Source: Enterocloster lavalensis | Lineage (GTDB): Bacteria; Bacillota; Clostridia; Lachnospirales; Lachnospiraceae | DNA length: 64,000 nt | Direction of reading: 5' to 3' | Assembly: GCF_902364025.1 (NCBI RefSeq) | Contig: NZ_CABJCG010000018.1 | Span: 62,174 to 126,173, forward strand | In this document: piece after piece, positions 27,693 through 37,649 of the stretch | Layout: each line of letters opens with the position of its first letter | Numbering within the stretch: position 1 is the first letter of the stretch | Made by a program: the position numbers and the translations under genes | The notes under the pieces: generated by a model | What the model was told of the DNA's origin: nothing | Databases searched by the model: none | Seen by the model: only the letters and a program-made list of their open reading frames with translations

Positions 27693-28862
27693 ATGATGAA
27701 CAGGAGAAACATTGCCGCAGCCGCACTGGCGGCCTGCCTGACAGCAAGCGCACTGGCCGGGTGCGGAGGAAGAAAAGCCGATGAACCGGTCATCCGCATC
27801 GGTGTGATTGAACCGCTCACCGGCGCAAACGGCGCAGCCGGTTTCCAGGAAATGCTGGGGATCCGCTACGCCAATCAGGTTTATCCCACCGTGACCATCG
27901 GCGGTGAAACCTACACCGTAAAGCTGGTCGAGGCCGACAACAAATCCGACTGCGCCGAGGCTGTAAACGCCGCCGGCGCACTGGCCGGGGAACAAGTCAG
28001 CGTGGCGCTGGGAAGTTACGGCTCAGACCTTTCCATGGCCGCCGGAGCGGTGTTCGCTGAGAACGGAATCCCGGCCATCGGCTGCTCCTGCACCAACCCC
28101 CAGGTTACGGAAGGAAATGACTCCTACTTCCGCGTCTGCTTCAGCGATCCCCTCCAGGGGACGGCCATGGCAAACTACGCCTACCAGAACAACGCCAAAA
28201 GCGCGGCCGTGATCACGCAGCTGGGAGACGACTATTCCTCCGGCCTGGGCGGATATTTTAAGGAGACCTTTTCCAGCCTGGGAGGACAGATCGTATACGA
28301 CCAGCAGTTTCAGGCGGGCCAGACGGATTTCCGGTCTATTTTGACCAATCTGCAAGCGCAAAACCCGGACATCATTTTCGCGCCCAGCTCCCTGACCGCC
28401 GCCCCGCTTATCATCCGGCAGGCCCGGGAACTGGGCATCACCGCGGTGATCGCGGGAGGGGACGCCTGGGAGAATTCCGCCGTGATCAGTGATGCGGGCG
28501 CGGCTGCCGAGGGCGTGGTGTTAACCGCCGCATTCGATGAGTCCGAGCCCGCCAACGACGAGGCCGCCGCGTTCATCAAAGGCTTCCGGGAATATTTAAG
28601 GGCTGAGAAACAGGACGAGGCCATCCCCGCTGTCTCAGCCCTGGGCTACGACGCCTACCTGGCCGCCATAAAAGCCATCGAGGCCGCGGATTCCACCGAT
28701 CCGGCCGCCATCCGCCAAGCCCTGTCCTCGGTGGTGGTCGAGGGCGCCACCGGAACCATCACCTTCAATGAGACAGGCGATGCCAACAAGAACCTGGCCT
28801 TTATCAAGGCGATCCGGGACGGAAGGTTCCAGTTTCTGACCACCTCCACCATCAGCAGGTAA
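27693..28862 (+). CDS. Branched-chain amino-acid-type ABC substrate-binding lipoprotein
   Basis: A 389-aa lipoprotein with signal and lipobox (LTASALAGC) and a type I periplasmic-binding fold (IRIGVIEPLTGANGAAG…AVNAAGALAGEQVSVALGSYGS…GYDAYLAAIKAIEAA), as in LivJ/LivK. AAAGGAG eight bases before the ATG at 27693 sets the start. No LivHMGF permease or ATPase genes are adjacent, so it is an orphan that either works with a transporter encoded elsewhere or serves a sensor. It converges on and overlaps by 11 bp the amidohydrolase gene. Confidence 0.9.
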   Translation: MMNRRNIAAAALAACLTASALAGCGGRKADEPVIRIGVIEPLTGANGAAGFQEMLGIRYANQVYPTVTIGGETYTVKLVEADNKSDCAEAVNAAGALAGEQVSVALGSYGSDLSMAAGAVFAENGIPAIGCSCTNPQVTEGNDSYFRVCFSDPLQGTAMANYAYQNNAKSAAVITQLGDDYSSGLGGYFKETFSSLGGQIVYDQQFQAGQTDFRSILTNLQAQNPDIIFAPSSLTAAPLIIRQARELGITAVIAGGDAWENSAVISDAGAAAEGVVLTAAFDESEPANDEAAAFIKGFREYLRAEKQDEAIPAVSALGYDAYLAAIKAIEAADSTDPAAIRQALSSVVVEGATGTITFNETGDANKNLAFIKAIRDGRFQFLTTSTISR

Positions 28863-29682
28863 ACCGGGACGGAACTTCCCCGTATATCCTCACCGCGTTC
28901 CCATAAAACACCTTCTCCCACGCCTTCTCCGGAATCAGGCGCTTGATAAACCCAATGTAATCCTCCAGGTTCACCAGCGGCCAGTCGGTGCCGAACATGA
29001 ATTTGTCGTAATTGTTCACATACTCGATCCAGGTCTGCAGGGCCTCCACGTACCCTCGCTTCTCCCGGCAGAAGGTCTCCACGTCCATCCGCTGCTCCCA
29101 GAGCCCGGACAGGTCCGCCGCCATATTTCCATTTTTTTCCAGAACCGCCGCCGCATCCATGAGAAAGGGATTGCCGATGTGGCACATCACAAACTGTACG
29201 TCCGGGTGGGCCATCGCGGCCTCGTCCAGGGTCAGCGGATGACTGTATTTGAGCAGGGCGTTGCTGCCTGCGGTGGCCCCGGTATGGATGGCCACCGGCT
29301 TTTTGTAGGACGCGGCCAGCTCGTACACCGGGTCATAGATGGGATCCGACACGTAAACGCTCGTATAGCCGGGGTACAGCTTGATCCCCGCGCAGGTATC
29401 CAGGCGCAGGTTCTCCTCAATCCGATCCAACTCCTCCCGGTTCAGATAACCTTTCTCAAGCTCTTCCGTATCGATTCCCACACAATAGCGCAGCTCCTTC
29501 GGATACCGGTGTTCCCGGCAGTCCAATCCCCTGTTTCCCATCACGATGCCGTGGACGATTCCAAGCCTGCGGTACTCTTCCCGCAGATGCTCCTCCGTGT
29601 TCTCGTGGCCCGCAGCCACGGCGATCCCGTCGAAATACTCCCGCCCCGGGCAAAAATGCAGATGCGCGTCAATGATTTTCAT
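28852..29682 (-). CDS. Amidohydrolase-family metal-dependent hydrolase
   Basis: A 276-aa TIM-barrel hydrolase of the amidohydrolase_2 type. The N-terminal metal motif is IIDAHLHFCPG (HxH), with AGIKLYPGY, PVAIHTGA, QFVMCHIGNP and the C-terminal MFGTDWPL carrying the metal-binding Asp. The substrate is unknown; relatives include decarboxylases and lactonases. AGGAGG eight bases upstream picks the ATG at 29682 over nearby Met codons. Single gene, convergent with the lipoprotein gene. Confidence 0.85.
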   Translation of the reverse strand: MKIIDAHLHFCPGREYFDGIAVAAGHENTEEHLREEYRRLGIVHGIVMGNRGLDCREHRYPKELRYCVGIDTEELEKGYLNREELDRIEENLRLDTCAGIKLYPGYTSVYVSDPIYDPVYELAASYKKPVAIHTGATAGSNALLKYSHPLTLDEAAMAHPDVQFVMCHIGNPFLMDAAAVLEKNGNMAADLSGLWEQRMDVETFCREKRGYVEALQTWIEYVNNYDKFMFGTDWPLVNLEDYIGFIKRLIPEKAWEKVFYGNAVRIYGEVPSRFTC

Positions 29683-29854
29683 TCCCATTCCCTCCTGTTT
29701 TTGAGGCGGCATCCGGCCGCCCGTTTCTTTCTATGCAGAAAGCGGGCCTTCACCCCGGGCCGTCTCCGGCCTGGGGCAAAAGCCCACATTTAAGCTCTGT
29801 CATTACAAATTATGCTGCAAATCTCCAGTTGGTTTGCGGTTTGTTTACGACTGT

Positions 29855-32170
29855 CTACGGCTGGCTTCCCCCGTTGGGGTCCGTTCCCGCTTCTGTCTGG
29901 GACCCGCCGCTTTCGGGCTGGTTCCATCCGTTCTGCTCCGGCTGCTGCCACTGGCCCTGGGGCTGGCCCCAACCGTTTTCACCCGGCTGCTGCCACTGGC
30001 CCTGCTGGCCGTAGCCCTGGGGGGCGTATCCCTGACCTGCCTGGGGATCATACCCCTGGCCGCCCTGAGGCTGGCCCCAGCCATTTTCACCCGGCTGCTG
30101 CCACTGGCCCTGCTGACCGTAGCCCTGAGGGGCGTATCCCTGACCGCCCGGAAGCTGACCGCCATCCTGGAGCTGCCCTGCGCCGCCCGGAAGCTGCGCG
30201 CCGTCCTGGAGCTGCCCTGCGCCGCCCGGAACCGTTCCCTCCGGCAGAGCGCCCGCGGTAGCACCGCCAGCTCCATTTCCACCGTTTCCACCGTTGGATT
30301 CGTCCTCTTCCTCCTCCGGCGGCTCCGGGATTCCCTTCACCTGGCGGAAAATCTTCATAAACTCCTTGCCGGTGATGGTCTCCTTCTCGATCAGGAATTC
30401 CGCGATCTTATCCATGGCGTCCCGGTTCTCAGCCAGCAGGCGCTTGGCCTCCTCGTAGGACTCCTTGAGGATCCGCATCACTTCCTGGTCGATCTCGCCC
30501 GCCGTCGCCTCGCTGCAGTTGAGCACGTTGCGGCCGGACAGGTACTGGTTCTCCCGGGTCTCCAGGCCCATGAGGCCGAACTTCTCGGACATGCCGTACT
30601 GGGTGATCATAGCCCGGGCCAGGTTGGTGGCCTTCTCAATATCGTTGGACGCGCCCGTGGTCACGCTGTCGAATACCAGCTCCTCGGCGGCACGCCCCGC
30701 AAGAGCCTCCACCAGCATGGCTTCCAGCTCTTTCTTGGTGTTCAGATACTTTTCTTCCTCGGGCACGTTCATCACGTAACCCAGAGCGCCCATGGTCCGG
30801 GGCACGATGGTGATCTTCTGCACCGGCTCAGAGTGCTTCTGCAAAGCGCTGACCAGCGCGTGGCCCACCTCGTGGTAGGAGACGATGCGCCGCTCCTCCT
30901 GGTTCATGATCCGGTCCTTCTTCTCCTTACCCACTAACACCACTTCCACCGCCTCGAACAGGTCCTTTTGGGACACTGCCTGGCGACCGTGCTTGACGGC
31001 GTTGATGGCCGCCTCGTTCATCATGTTGGCAAGGTCCGCGCCCACGGCCCCTGAGGTAGCCAGGGCGATCTCCTTAAAGTCCACGGAGTCGTCCAGCAGC
31101 ACGTCCTTGGAGTGCACCTTTAAAATGTTGATACGTCCGTTTAAATCCGGCCGTTCCACCACCACCCGGCGGTCGAAACGTCCCGGGCGCAGCAGCGCGG
31201 GATCCAGAATCTCCGGCCGGTTGGTTGCGGCCAGCACCAGAAGTCCCTTGGAGGACTCAAAACCGTCCATCTCGGAGAGCAGCTGGTTTAAGGTCTGCTC
31301 CCGCTCGTCGTTGCCGCCCATGCGGCTGTCGCGGCTGCGGCCGATGGCGTCGATCTCATCGATGAAAATAATACAGGGGGCGTTCTCCGCCGCGTTCTTG
31401 AACAGATCGCGGACACGGGACGCGCCCACGCCCACAAACATCTCCACAAAATCGGAACCGGACAGGGAATAGAACGGCACGTGGGCCTCTCCGGCCACCG
31501 CCTTGGCAAGCAGCGTCTTACCCGTTCCGGGCGGGCCTACCAGCAGCGCGCCCTTGGGCAGCTTGGCGCCGATCTTGGTGTACTTTCCAGGGTTGTGCAG
31601 GAAGTCCACGATCTCGGTCAGGGACTCCTTGGCCTCGTCCTCTCCTGCCACGTCCTTGAACGTGACGCCGGTCTCCTTCTGCACGTACATCTTGGCGTTG
31701 CTCTTGCCCACGCCCATGATTCCGCCTCCACCCATACGGCGCATGGTGAAATTCATCAGGAATACCAGAAACAGGAAGGGGATGGCGTAGTTCAACACCG
31801 TGGCCAGAATCACGCTGTTGTCCCGGGACTCTACCAGGATATCCACGTTGTGTTCCAGCAGACGGGGGGCAAAATCAAAATCGTTGTTCAGCCGCACCAC
31901 ATAGTAGTTTAAATCCCGGGGATAATCGGCGTTCCCGGGCTTTGGCACCAGCGTGATCTTGGTGTTGCCGATGCTCACGGACTCCACCTTACCCTCGTCG
32001 ATCATCGATACAAACTCATTATACGTCAGCTCTTTGGTCTTTTTGTCCATAATCATGTTCTGCATAAACGTGACCAGAGTGAACGTGATAAGCGCAGCCA
32101 CAACGAGCATGGATATGGTCTGCCAGTTCGTCTTCGGCGCGTTCGGGTCTGTCTTCTTGTTATTATCCAT
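29855..32170 (-). CDS. ftsH: ATP-dependent zinc metalloprotease FtsH with long low-complexity tail
   Basis: A 771-aa membrane protease that degrades misfolded and regulatory membrane proteins. Two N-terminal helices (about 17-36 and 122-142) flank the extracytosolic domain. The AAA+ domain has GPPGTGKT and the SRH ([20 protein letters not shown]), and the zinc site is HEVGH. From about residue 625 an acidic stretch leads to about 145 residues of Gly/Gln/Pro/Trp-rich repeats, including two copies of [20 protein letters not shown]. Most FtsH proteins end near 600-650, so the tail is unusual. Promoter at 32236-32264. Confidence 0.95.
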   Translation of the reverse strand: MDNNKKTDPNAPKTNWQTISMLVVAALITFTLVTFMQNMIMDKKTKELTYNEFVSMIDEGKVESVSIGNTKITLVPKPGNADYPRDLNYYVVRLNNDFDFAPRLLEHNVDILVESRDNSVILATVLNYAIPFLFLVFLMNFTMRRMGGGGIMGVGKSNAKMYVQKETGVTFKDVAGEDEAKESLTEIVDFLHNPGKYTKIGAKLPKGALLVGPPGTGKTLLAKAVAGEAHVPFYSLSGSDFVEMFVGVGASRVRDLFKNAAENAPCIIFIDEIDAIGRSRDSRMGGNDEREQTLNQLLSEMDGFESSKGLLVLAATNRPEILDPALLRPGRFDRRVVVERPDLNGRINILKVHSKDVLLDDSVDFKEIALATSGAVGADLANMMNEAAINAVKHGRQAVSQKDLFEAVEVVLVGKEKKDRIMNQEERRIVSYHEVGHALVSALQKHSEPVQKITIVPRTMGALGYVMNVPEEEKYLNTKKELEAMLVEALAGRAAEELVFDSVTTGASNDIEKATNLARAMITQYGMSEKFGLMGLETRENQYLSGRNVLNCSEATAGEIDQEVMRILKESYEEAKRLLAENRDAMDKIAEFLIEKETITGKEFMKIFRQVKGIPEPPEEEEDESNGGNGGNGAGGATAGALPEGTVPGGAGQLQDGAQLPGGAGQLQDGGQLPGGQGYAPQGYGQQGQWQQPGENGWGQPQGGQGYDPQAGQGYAPQGYGQQGQWQQPGENGWGQPQGQWQQPEQNGWNQPESGGSQTEAGTDPNGGSQP
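29925..30250 (-). repeat. Repetitive DNA encoding the FtsH tail
   Basis: Imperfect in-frame repeats encode [24 protein letters not shown] and [13 protein letters not shown] units. Copy-number change here would alter tail length without a frameshift. Confidence 0.75.
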
Positions 32171-32235
32171 ATGTGTAAATCTCCCTCTGAATGGGTCATA
32201 CTAAGCGAAATATCCACGAAAACCCATTCTCTACC

Positions 32236-32264
32236 ATTATAGTGTCAGTCTCCCCATAAATCAA
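32236..32264 (-). promoter_or_regulatory. ftsH promoter
   Basis: TTGATT (32259-32264), 17-bp spacer, TATAAT (32236-32241), about 65 bp upstream of the ftsH ATG. Confidence 0.75.
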
Positions 32265-32329
32265 GAAAAGAACAATGAAATTTCTTAAAAATTTTGAAAA
32301 AACTCCTAGCATTATAAAAAGACTGGTTG

Positions 32330-32335
32330 TATAAT
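32330..32335 (+). promoter_or_regulatory. pyrG -10 element
   Basis: TATAAT 65 bp upstream of the pyrG ATG, with GGG at the expected start site (32340-32342). No good -35 is seen. Confidence 0.5.
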
Positions 32336-32399
32336 ATATGGGTTATTTTTTTACCCCACACGACACACTATATAGTATCTGAAGAAGGAGGTTTATGTT

Positions 32400-34001
32400 A
32401 TGCCAGTTAAATACGTGTTTGTCACCGGCGGAGTGGTTTCCGGCCTTGGCAAAGGCATCACGGCCGCGTCCCTGGGCCGTCTCTTGAAAGCCCGCGGCTA
32501 CAGGGTAACCATGCAGAAGTTCGATCCCTATATCAACATCGACCCCGGCACCATGAATCCCGTCCAGCACGGCGAGGTTTTCGTGACCGACGACGGCGCT
32601 GAGACCGACCTGGACCTGGGGCACTACGAGCGCTTCATCGACGAAAGCCTGACGAAGAACTCCAACGTGACCACCGGCAAGGTCTACTGGACAGTTTTAC
32701 AGAAGGAGCGCCGCGGCGGCTTCGGAGGCGGCACGGTCCAGGTGATCCCCCATATCACCAACGAGATCAAGAGCCGTTTTCACCGCAACCCCTCCACCCA
32801 GGAGACGGAAATCGCCATCATCGAGGTGGGCGGCACGGTGGGCGACATCGAAAGCCAGCCCTTTCTGGAAGCCATCCGCCAGTTCCAGCGCGAAGCAGGT
32901 CCGGGAAATACCTGCATGATCCACGTCACCCTCATCCCCTATCTGAAAGCCTCCGGCGAGCTGAAAACCAAGCCCACCCAGGCCAGCGTCAAAGATCTTC
33001 AAGGCATGGGCATTCAGCCCGACATCCTGGTCTGCCGCTCCGAACTCCCCTTAGACGACAATATCCGCAGCAAAATCGCCCTGTTCTGCAACGTTCCCTC
33101 CTCTCACGTAATCCAAAATCTGGATGTGGACGTCCTCTACGAGGCTCCTCTTGCCATGGAAAAAGAACATCTGGCCCAGGTCGCCTGTGAATGCCTCAAT
33201 CTGGAATGCCCCGAACCGGACTTAGAGGACTGGAAGTCCATGATCGACGCCTGGAAACACCCCAGGTCCCAGGTGACCGTAGCCCTGGTAGGCAAATACA
33301 TCCAGCTCCACGACGCCTACATTTCCGTGGTCGAAGCCTTAAAGCACGGCGGTGTGGCCAATCATGCCGCGGTGAACATCAAGTGGGTGGATTCCGAGAC
33401 CGTCACCCGGGAAAATGCCGCCAGGCTCCTTGGGGACGTAAGCGGAATCCTGGTGCCCGGCGGCTTCGGCGACCGGGGCATCGACGGCAAAATCTGCGCC
33501 ATCCAGTACGCCAGGGAACAGCAGATCCCCTTCCTCGGGCTGTGCCTTGGCATGCAGCTGGCCATCGTGGAGTTCGCCCGTCATGTGGCAGGCCTTGAGG
33601 ACGCCCACAGCGTGGAGTTAAATCCCTCCACCACTCATCCCGTGATCCATCTGATGCCGGATCAGAACGGCGTGGAGGACATCGGCGGAACCCTGCGCCT
33701 GGGCTCCTATCCCTGCGTGCTGGACAAGGACTCCAAAGCCTTCTCCCTGTACGGAGCCGAAACCATCCATGAGCGCCACCGCCACCGCTACGAGGTGAAC
33801 AACGACTACCGGAAAATCCTGACGGACAACGGCTTAAAGCTCTCCGGCCTGTCCCCGGACGGCCGCATCGTGGAGATGATCGAGATCCCGTCCCACCCCT
33901 GGTTTATGGCCACCCAGGCCCACCCGGAGTTAAAAAGCAGGCCCAACCGGCCTCACCCGCTGTTTCAGGGCTTTATCGAGGCCGCCCTTAAAACCCGTTA
34001 A
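32400..34001 (+). CDS. pyrG: CTP synthase
   Basis: A 533-aa enzyme that aminates UTP to CTP using glutamine. The N-terminal synthetase domain ([22 protein letters not shown]-loop-like) is followed by a class I glutamine amidotransferase domain (about 290-533) with the catalytic Cys in [11 protein letters not shown] and the His-Glu of [17 protein letters not shown] precedes the ATG. Divergent from ftsH; the small 54-aa gene follows on the same strand. Confidence 0.97.
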   Translation: MPVKYVFVTGGVVSGLGKGITAASLGRLLKARGYRVTMQKFDPYINIDPGTMNPVQHGEVFVTDDGAETDLDLGHYERFIDESLTKNSNVTTGKVYWTVLQKERRGGFGGGTVQVIPHITNEIKSRFHRNPSTQETEIAIIEVGGTVGDIESQPFLEAIRQFQREAGPGNTCMIHVTLIPYLKASGELKTKPTQASVKDLQGMGIQPDILVCRSELPLDDNIRSKIALFCNVPSSHVIQNLDVDVLYEAPLAMEKEHLAQVACECLNLECPEPDLEDWKSMIDAWKHPRSQVTVALVGKYIQLHDAYISVVEALKHGGVANHAAVNIKWVDSETVTRENAARLLGDVSGILVPGGFGDRGIDGKICAIQYAREQQIPFLGLCLGMQLAIVEFARHVAGLEDAHSVELNPSTTHPVIHLMPDQNGVEDIGGTLRLGSYPCVLDKDSKAFSLYGAETIHERHRHRYEVNNDYRKILTDNGLKLSGLSPDGRIVEMIEIPSHPWFMATQAHPELKSRPNRPHPLFQGFIEAALKTR

Positions 34002-34107
34002 TTCCCTGAACCACCGGTAATTTCCTGCTCAGAAATAGCCGCCGGGGCGCACACTAAGAGTGCGGATTGAAGCGGCCCATTGTAAAATGTTCAGGAGGTG
34101 ATCCGGT

Positions 34108-34272
34108 ATGAACCACAAAGAAGACTGTGACATTGACGTACAGGCCTGTTCCACCATGGACTGTACCGGCCTGATCCCGTCCCTGCCCCAATCCGAGGCC
34201 GAGCGGGAGGCGTATGAGGATTTATATCCTTATATTACCAAGGCGGTTAAACCAAAGGACCAGGCCAGATAA
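34108..34272 (+). CDS. 54-aa Cys-containing small protein
   Basis: An open frame MNHKEDCDIDVQACSTMDCT… ends KPKDQAR and is preceded by AGGAGGTG ten bases before the ATG. It is followed within 20 bp by a good terminator, so it is very likely a real gene. Three Cys (7, 14, 19) lie in the first 20 residues; the rest is acidic and helical (SEAEREAYEDLYPYI). No signal peptide. The CSTMDCTGLIP core is the part most likely to be conserved. The function is unknown, perhaps metal or Fe-S binding. It may be read through from pyrG. Confidence 0.7.
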   Translation: MNHKEDCDIDVQACSTMDCTGLIPSLPQSEAEREAYEDLYPYITKAVKPKDQAR

Positions 34273-34291
34273 CCCAGGCCAAGGGTTCCGA

Positions 34292-34323
34292 GAGTCCGGC
34301 CCGGCAAACGGCCGGGCTCTTTT
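34292..34323 (+). terminator. Terminator after the 54-aa gene
   Basis: GAGTCCGGCC pairs with GGCCGGGCTC around CGGCAAAC, followed by TTTT on the plus strand. Confidence 0.85.
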
Positions 34324-34442
34324 CGTTTGATATGCCTCTCTGCGCCATAGGGCCGCAAGCGGCCCATTGCATTCAACAAAAAAACCTCCCCGGCAGCGTT
34401 CACACCGCCCGGGAGAGGTTCCTTCATTTCGTCTATTCCATT

Positions 34443-35189
34443 TTATCCCCGCATAAACCTCCCCAAAAACTCCTTGGTCTGCGGATTCTGGGGGTTCTCA
34501 AAAATATCCTTCGGCGTTCCGTCCTCACAGATCACGCCGTCGGCCATGAACACCACGCGGGTGGACACGTCCCTGGCAAAGGCCATCTCGTGGGTCACGA
34601 TGATCATAGTCAGGCCCTCGCCCGCCAGCTTTCTCATAACCTCCAGCACCTCGCCCACCATCTGGGGATCCAGGGCCGAGGTCGGCTCGTCAAAGAGCAG
34701 TAATTCCGGCTCCATGGCTAACGCCCTGGCGATGGCGATCCGCTGCTTCTGGCCGCCCGAAAGCTGCTTGGGTTTGGCGTTGATATAGGGGGCCATTCCC
34801 ACCTTTTCCAGGTAGTACATGGCGTTTTTCCTGGCCTCCTCCTTGCTCTTTTTGAGCACCTTGGTCTGGCCGATCATGCAGTTGTCCAGCACGTTCATAT
34901 TGTTGAACAGGTTAAAGCTCTGGAACACCATGCCCACCCGGGAGCGGTACTGGGCCGCGTTGACCTTGCCATCCGCGATGTCCTCCCCGTGGTAGAGAAT
35001 CTCGCCCGTGGTGGGCGTCTCCAAAATATTGAGGCAGCGCAGCAAGGTGGACTTGCCGGAGCCGGAGGCCCCGATGATACAGGTCACGTCTCCGCTGCTG
35101 ACGGAAAAATCGATGTCCCGAAGCACGGGATTCTTGCCGAACATCTTGCTCAGATGCCGGATCTCTAAAATTTTCTCGCCCTTCATCAT
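34443..35189 (-). CDS. Polar amino-acid ABC transporter ATPase
   Basis: A 248-aa GlnQ-type ATPase powering amino-acid import. Walker A is [11 protein letters not shown], the signature [15 protein letters not shown], and Walker [21 protein letters not shown], with the H-loop in VTHEMAFA. Two ATGs in tandem (35189 and 35186) follow AAGGAGG; the second has the better spacing. It overlaps the permease end by a few bases. Last gene of a three-gene operon. Confidence 0.94.
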   Translation of the reverse strand: MMKGEKILEIRHLSKMFGKNPVLRDIDFSVSSGDVTCIIGASGSGKSTLLRCLNILETPTTGEILYHGEDIADGKVNAAQYRSRVGMVFQSFNLFNNMNVLDNCMIGQTKVLKKSKEEARKNAMYYLEKVGMAPYINAKPKQLSGGQKQRIAIARALAMEPELLLFDEPTSALDPQMVGEVLEVMRKLAGEGLTMIIVTHEMAFARDVSTRVVFMADGVICEDGTPKDIFENPQNPQTKEFLGRFMRG

Positions 35190-35977
35190 GACTCCTCCTT
35201 CTTCTCATCCGGGAACCGCATCATACCGCTGGTGTAGGCCAGGGTGTCCGTGGTCGCCAGATCGTAGTTGTCCGGCCCGTCCATTTTATTCTCCAGACGG
35301 CGCAGGATGCGGGAGCAGGTAAAGGTCATGATAAAGTACATGATCATGGTGATGGTGTAAGTCTCAAAGTTCATGTACAGAGCGCCCGCGGCCGCCTTGG
35401 TCTTGTACAGCAGCTCGGCCAGGCCGATCACGGAGAGCACGCAGCTGTCCTTGATGTTGATGATCAGGTTGTTGCCGATCTGAGGCATGATGTTGCGCAG
35501 GGCCTGGGGCAGAATCACGTAAATCATGGTCTGAACATGGGTCATGCCGATGGACTTGGCCCCCTCCGTCTGACCGGGGTCAATGGAAAGGATACCGCCG
35601 CGCACGGTCTCTGCCATATAGGCGCCCGTGTTGATGGACAGGATAAAAATCGCGGCCTTCAGCATGGTCATATTGATATTCAGCAACGGAAATAAACCGT
35701 AGTAGATAAACATAGCCTGGGCCATCATGGGCGTGCCGCGGAAAAACTCCACGTAGGCGTTGAGCACCAGCTTCACGGCCCAGACAACTCCCTTCTTAAT
35801 GGGGTTGTCCCCCTTCTCCGTGTGGATGGTCTGGACAATACCCACCGCAAACCCGATCAGGCAGCCGATGACGGTGCCCGCCAGAGCGCTCTCCATACTG
35901 ATCAACGCACCCTGGAGCATGGACATTCCGTATTTGCTGAATACGAGCATTACCCGGCCGAAAAAATCTGTTGGCAT
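35186..35977 (-). CDS. Polar amino-acid ABC transporter permease
   Basis: A 263-aa inner-membrane permease of the HisM/GlnP type with about five membrane segments, the N-terminal family motif around [19 protein letters not shown], and the EAA-like loop [25 protein letters not shown] that docks the ATPase. Only one permease is present, so a homodimer is expected. It follows the binding-protein gene by about 35 bp. Confidence 0.93.
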   Translation of the reverse strand: MPTDFFGRVMLVFSKYGMSMLQGALISMESALAGTVIGCLIGFAVGIVQTIHTEKGDNPIKKGVVWAVKLVLNAYVEFFRGTPMMAQAMFIYYGLFPLLNINMTMLKAAIFILSINTGAYMAETVRGGILSIDPGQTEGAKSIGMTHVQTMIYVILPQALRNIMPQIGNNLIINIKDSCVLSVIGLAELLYKTKAAAGALYMNFETYTITMIMYFIMTFTCSRILRRLENKMDGPDNYDLATTDTLAYTSGMMRFPDEKKEES

Positions 35978-36012
35978 AACATTCTCTCCTTAACTGATCG
36001 ATCCGGCGCGCT

Positions 36013-36969
36013 TTACTGGTTGGCCAGCGGCTGAACTGCGATCGCTTCATCCATTATTTTAGAATAGTCGTCCTTTGTCATCTTGGACAGAACGCCGTCG
36101 ATGGCGGACTTAAGCTCGGTGTTCCCCTTCTTCATGGAGATTCCGATGTTGATCTCCTCGTCGGTCACCTGGAAATCCCCCTCAGCGCCGCCGAAATCCA
36201 GCATCACGAAATCCGGGTAAGCGATCAGCGCGCCCTTTCCGGTGGGCTGGTCGGTCACGACGATGTCGCACTTGCCCGCGTTTAAGGACATCAGCATGTC
36301 CGGCGCGTTGGCGGTGGCGGACAGCACGTTTGCATCCTCGATCTGGGGCAGGCAGGTGTCATACCAGATGGTGCTCTGCTGGGAAGTGCAGGTGGCTCCC
36401 TTTAAATCCGCCACGCTCTTAGCGGCCGCAAAGGGGCTGTCCTTCTTGGTCAGGGTCACGATGGTGGCGTAATAGTACGGCTCGCTGAAATCCACGGCCT
36501 GAAGGCGTGCAGAGGTGATGCTCTGGCCCGCGATCACGCAGTCCACCTGGCCTGTGGTCACGGCCGGAATCAGGGAATCCCAGTCAAGGCGCACGATCTC
36601 CAGATCGTAACCCAGCTCCTCGCTGATCTTTTTGGCCATCATCACGTCGTATCCGTTGGCGAACTCGTTGCTGTCGGCGATGGGTACCGCGCCGTTGGCG
36701 TCGTCGGGCTGGGTCCAGTTGTAGGGCGCATAGGCGCACTCCATCGCCACGCGCAGCACTTTCTTCTCGCCGTTTTCAGCTGCGGCGGCGGTATCGCTCT
36801 CAGCCGCTTTGCTCTCCCCGGCAGCCGCGCTCTCTCCCGCCGTGGTCTCTTCCTTCGCCGCAGCGGCCGTGGTATCGCCGGAGGACGATCCGCCGCAGGC
36901 GGTTAAGGATGCCGCGGCCAGAAGCCCGGCTAACATAAGGCTCATTACTTTCTTCGTTTTCATTTTCAT
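36013..36969 (-). CDS. Amino-acid ABC transporter substrate-binding lipoprotein
   Basis: A 318-aa lipoprotein (LLAAASLTACGG lipobox). An Ala/Glu/Thr-rich linker (about 25-65) precedes a class 3 solute-binding domain (LRVAMECAYAPYNWTQPDD…NGYDVMMAKKISEELG…VDCVIAGQSITSARLQAVDFSEPYY). The ligand is a polar or charged amino acid; which one is not clear. GAGGAGAG before the ATG at 36969 sets the start. First gene of the operon, behind a structured leader. Confidence 0.92.
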   Translation of the reverse strand: MKMKTKKVMSLMLAGLLAAASLTACGGSSSGDTTAAAAKEETTAGESAAAGESKAAESDTAAAAENGEKKVLRVAMECAYAPYNWTQPDDANGAVPIADSNEFANGYDVMMAKKISEELGYDLEIVRLDWDSLIPAVTTGQVDCVIAGQSITSARLQAVDFSEPYYYATIVTLTKKDSPFAAAKSVADLKGATCTSQQSTIWYDTCLPQIEDANVLSATANAPDMLMSLNAGKCDIVVTDQPTGKGALIAYPDFVMLDFGGAEGDFQVTDEEINIGISMKKGNTELKSAIDGVLSKMTKDDYSKIMDEAIAVQPLANQ

Positions 36970-37172
36970 AACACTCTCTCCTCTTTGTCTGTGCCCGTAT
37001 GGAAAAAAATGGAATTGCAACTAAAAAGCCATGCCTCACAATCGGCATGACTCCATTGTCAACCATGGGACGGTACCAAGTTTCTCTCCTGCCGGGCCTG
37101 CATATGATCGAAAAATGAAACCGGCGCCCAGAGCGTGTCCGGAATCTGCTTCCCGCCAGGGCACGCTTTAAC
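36970..37172 (-). promoter_or_regulatory. Structured leader with terminator ahead of the amino-acid transporter
   Basis: From the predicted start (about 37172) the RNA can form nested helices GGCGC/GCGCC, AGCGTG/CACGCT and GGGAA/TTCC. A GGTTTC/GAAAC pairing comes next, then CTTGGTACCGTCCCATGG and a terminator. UGGUACCG resembles the core of a T-box antiterminator, but the upstream part does not show an obvious specifier stem. It is most likely a transcription-attenuation leader responding to an amino acid or its tRNA; the class is not identified. Confidence 0.55.
37023..37051 (-). terminator. Terminator inside the transporter leader
   Basis: GTCATGCC pairs with GGCATGGC (one G-T pair) around GATTGTGA, followed by five T. 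It lies about 55 nt before the start codon, a position suited to attenuation. Confidence 0.75.
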
Positions 37173-37178
37173 GCGCCT

Positions 37179-37207
37179 AGTATAGCATAATTTCGGTTAT
37201 TTTCCAA
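37179..37207 (-). promoter_or_regulatory. Promoter of the amino-acid transporter operon
   Basis: TTGGAA (37202-37207), 17-bp spacer, TATACT (37179-37184). Confidence 0.65.
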
Positions 37208-37388
37208 TACCCCAATTCGTGTTTTTGCATATTTGTGCACGTTAAAATCCCATTAATTCCTGGAAAGAATGGTTCTTTCTGCCGAAAACTATACAAGTTG
37301 CGCTAAAATAAGCCCAAAATATACCGTTATAATTTTAACATTTTTCGATTAAACATGCATAATCCAATCGGCTCCGGACAAAACGAAA

Positions 37389-37417
37389 GCGGGATATTCC
37401 AATCGAATATCCCGCCT
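37389..37417. other. Perfect 11-bp hairpin in the 37208-37649 gap
   Basis: GCGGGATATTC-CAATC-GAATATCCCGC. The minus strand continues TTTCGTTTT, so it may terminate minus-strand transcription reaching this far. The 440-bp gap also holds the sortase terminator (37541-37573) and a GC-rich UUCG hairpin near 37505-37523. No gene with a start site is visible. Confidence 0.5.
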
Positions 37418-37540
37418 CTTAATTCCAGCAGCCGTGCCGGGTGCAAGGGGTTTATAAAATTTGGGCATAGCTGCCCGAATTAAGAGCTGTGTAAAAAACA
37501 TTTGGCTGCGGCTTCGCCGCGCCATTCTAAAACAGGACAA

Positions 37541-37573
37541 AAACAGGATGGAATCATATATAATTCCACCCTG
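37541..37573 (-). terminator. Terminator after the sortase gene
   Basis: CAGGGTGGAAT pairs with ATTCCATCCTG (one mismatch) around TATATATG, followed by TTTTTG on the minus strand. Confidence 0.75.
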
Positions 37574-37649
37574 ATTTCATCGTCATATTACCACAATTAT
37601 CGACAAATGTCAACTAATATTCATCGCTCGTTGACGTCACTTTTCACAA

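Noticed and set aside
29925..30250. Possible CRISPR-like array
   Set aside because: The repeats are in-frame coding units of the FtsH tail of varying spacing, with no spacers or cas genes. No CRISPR array was seen elsewhere in the window.
32330..32360. GGG at the pyrG start, as in CTP-sensitive reiterative initiation
   Set aside because: The known mechanism needs GGGC at the transcript start and a downstream terminator that pairs with the added G run. Here GGG is followed by TT and no terminator is visible.
37023..37100. Firm T-box call for the transporter leader
   Set aside because: Only a short UGGUACCG-like element and a terminator fit. The stem I and specifier features needed for a T-box were not convincing, so it is left as an unclassified leader.
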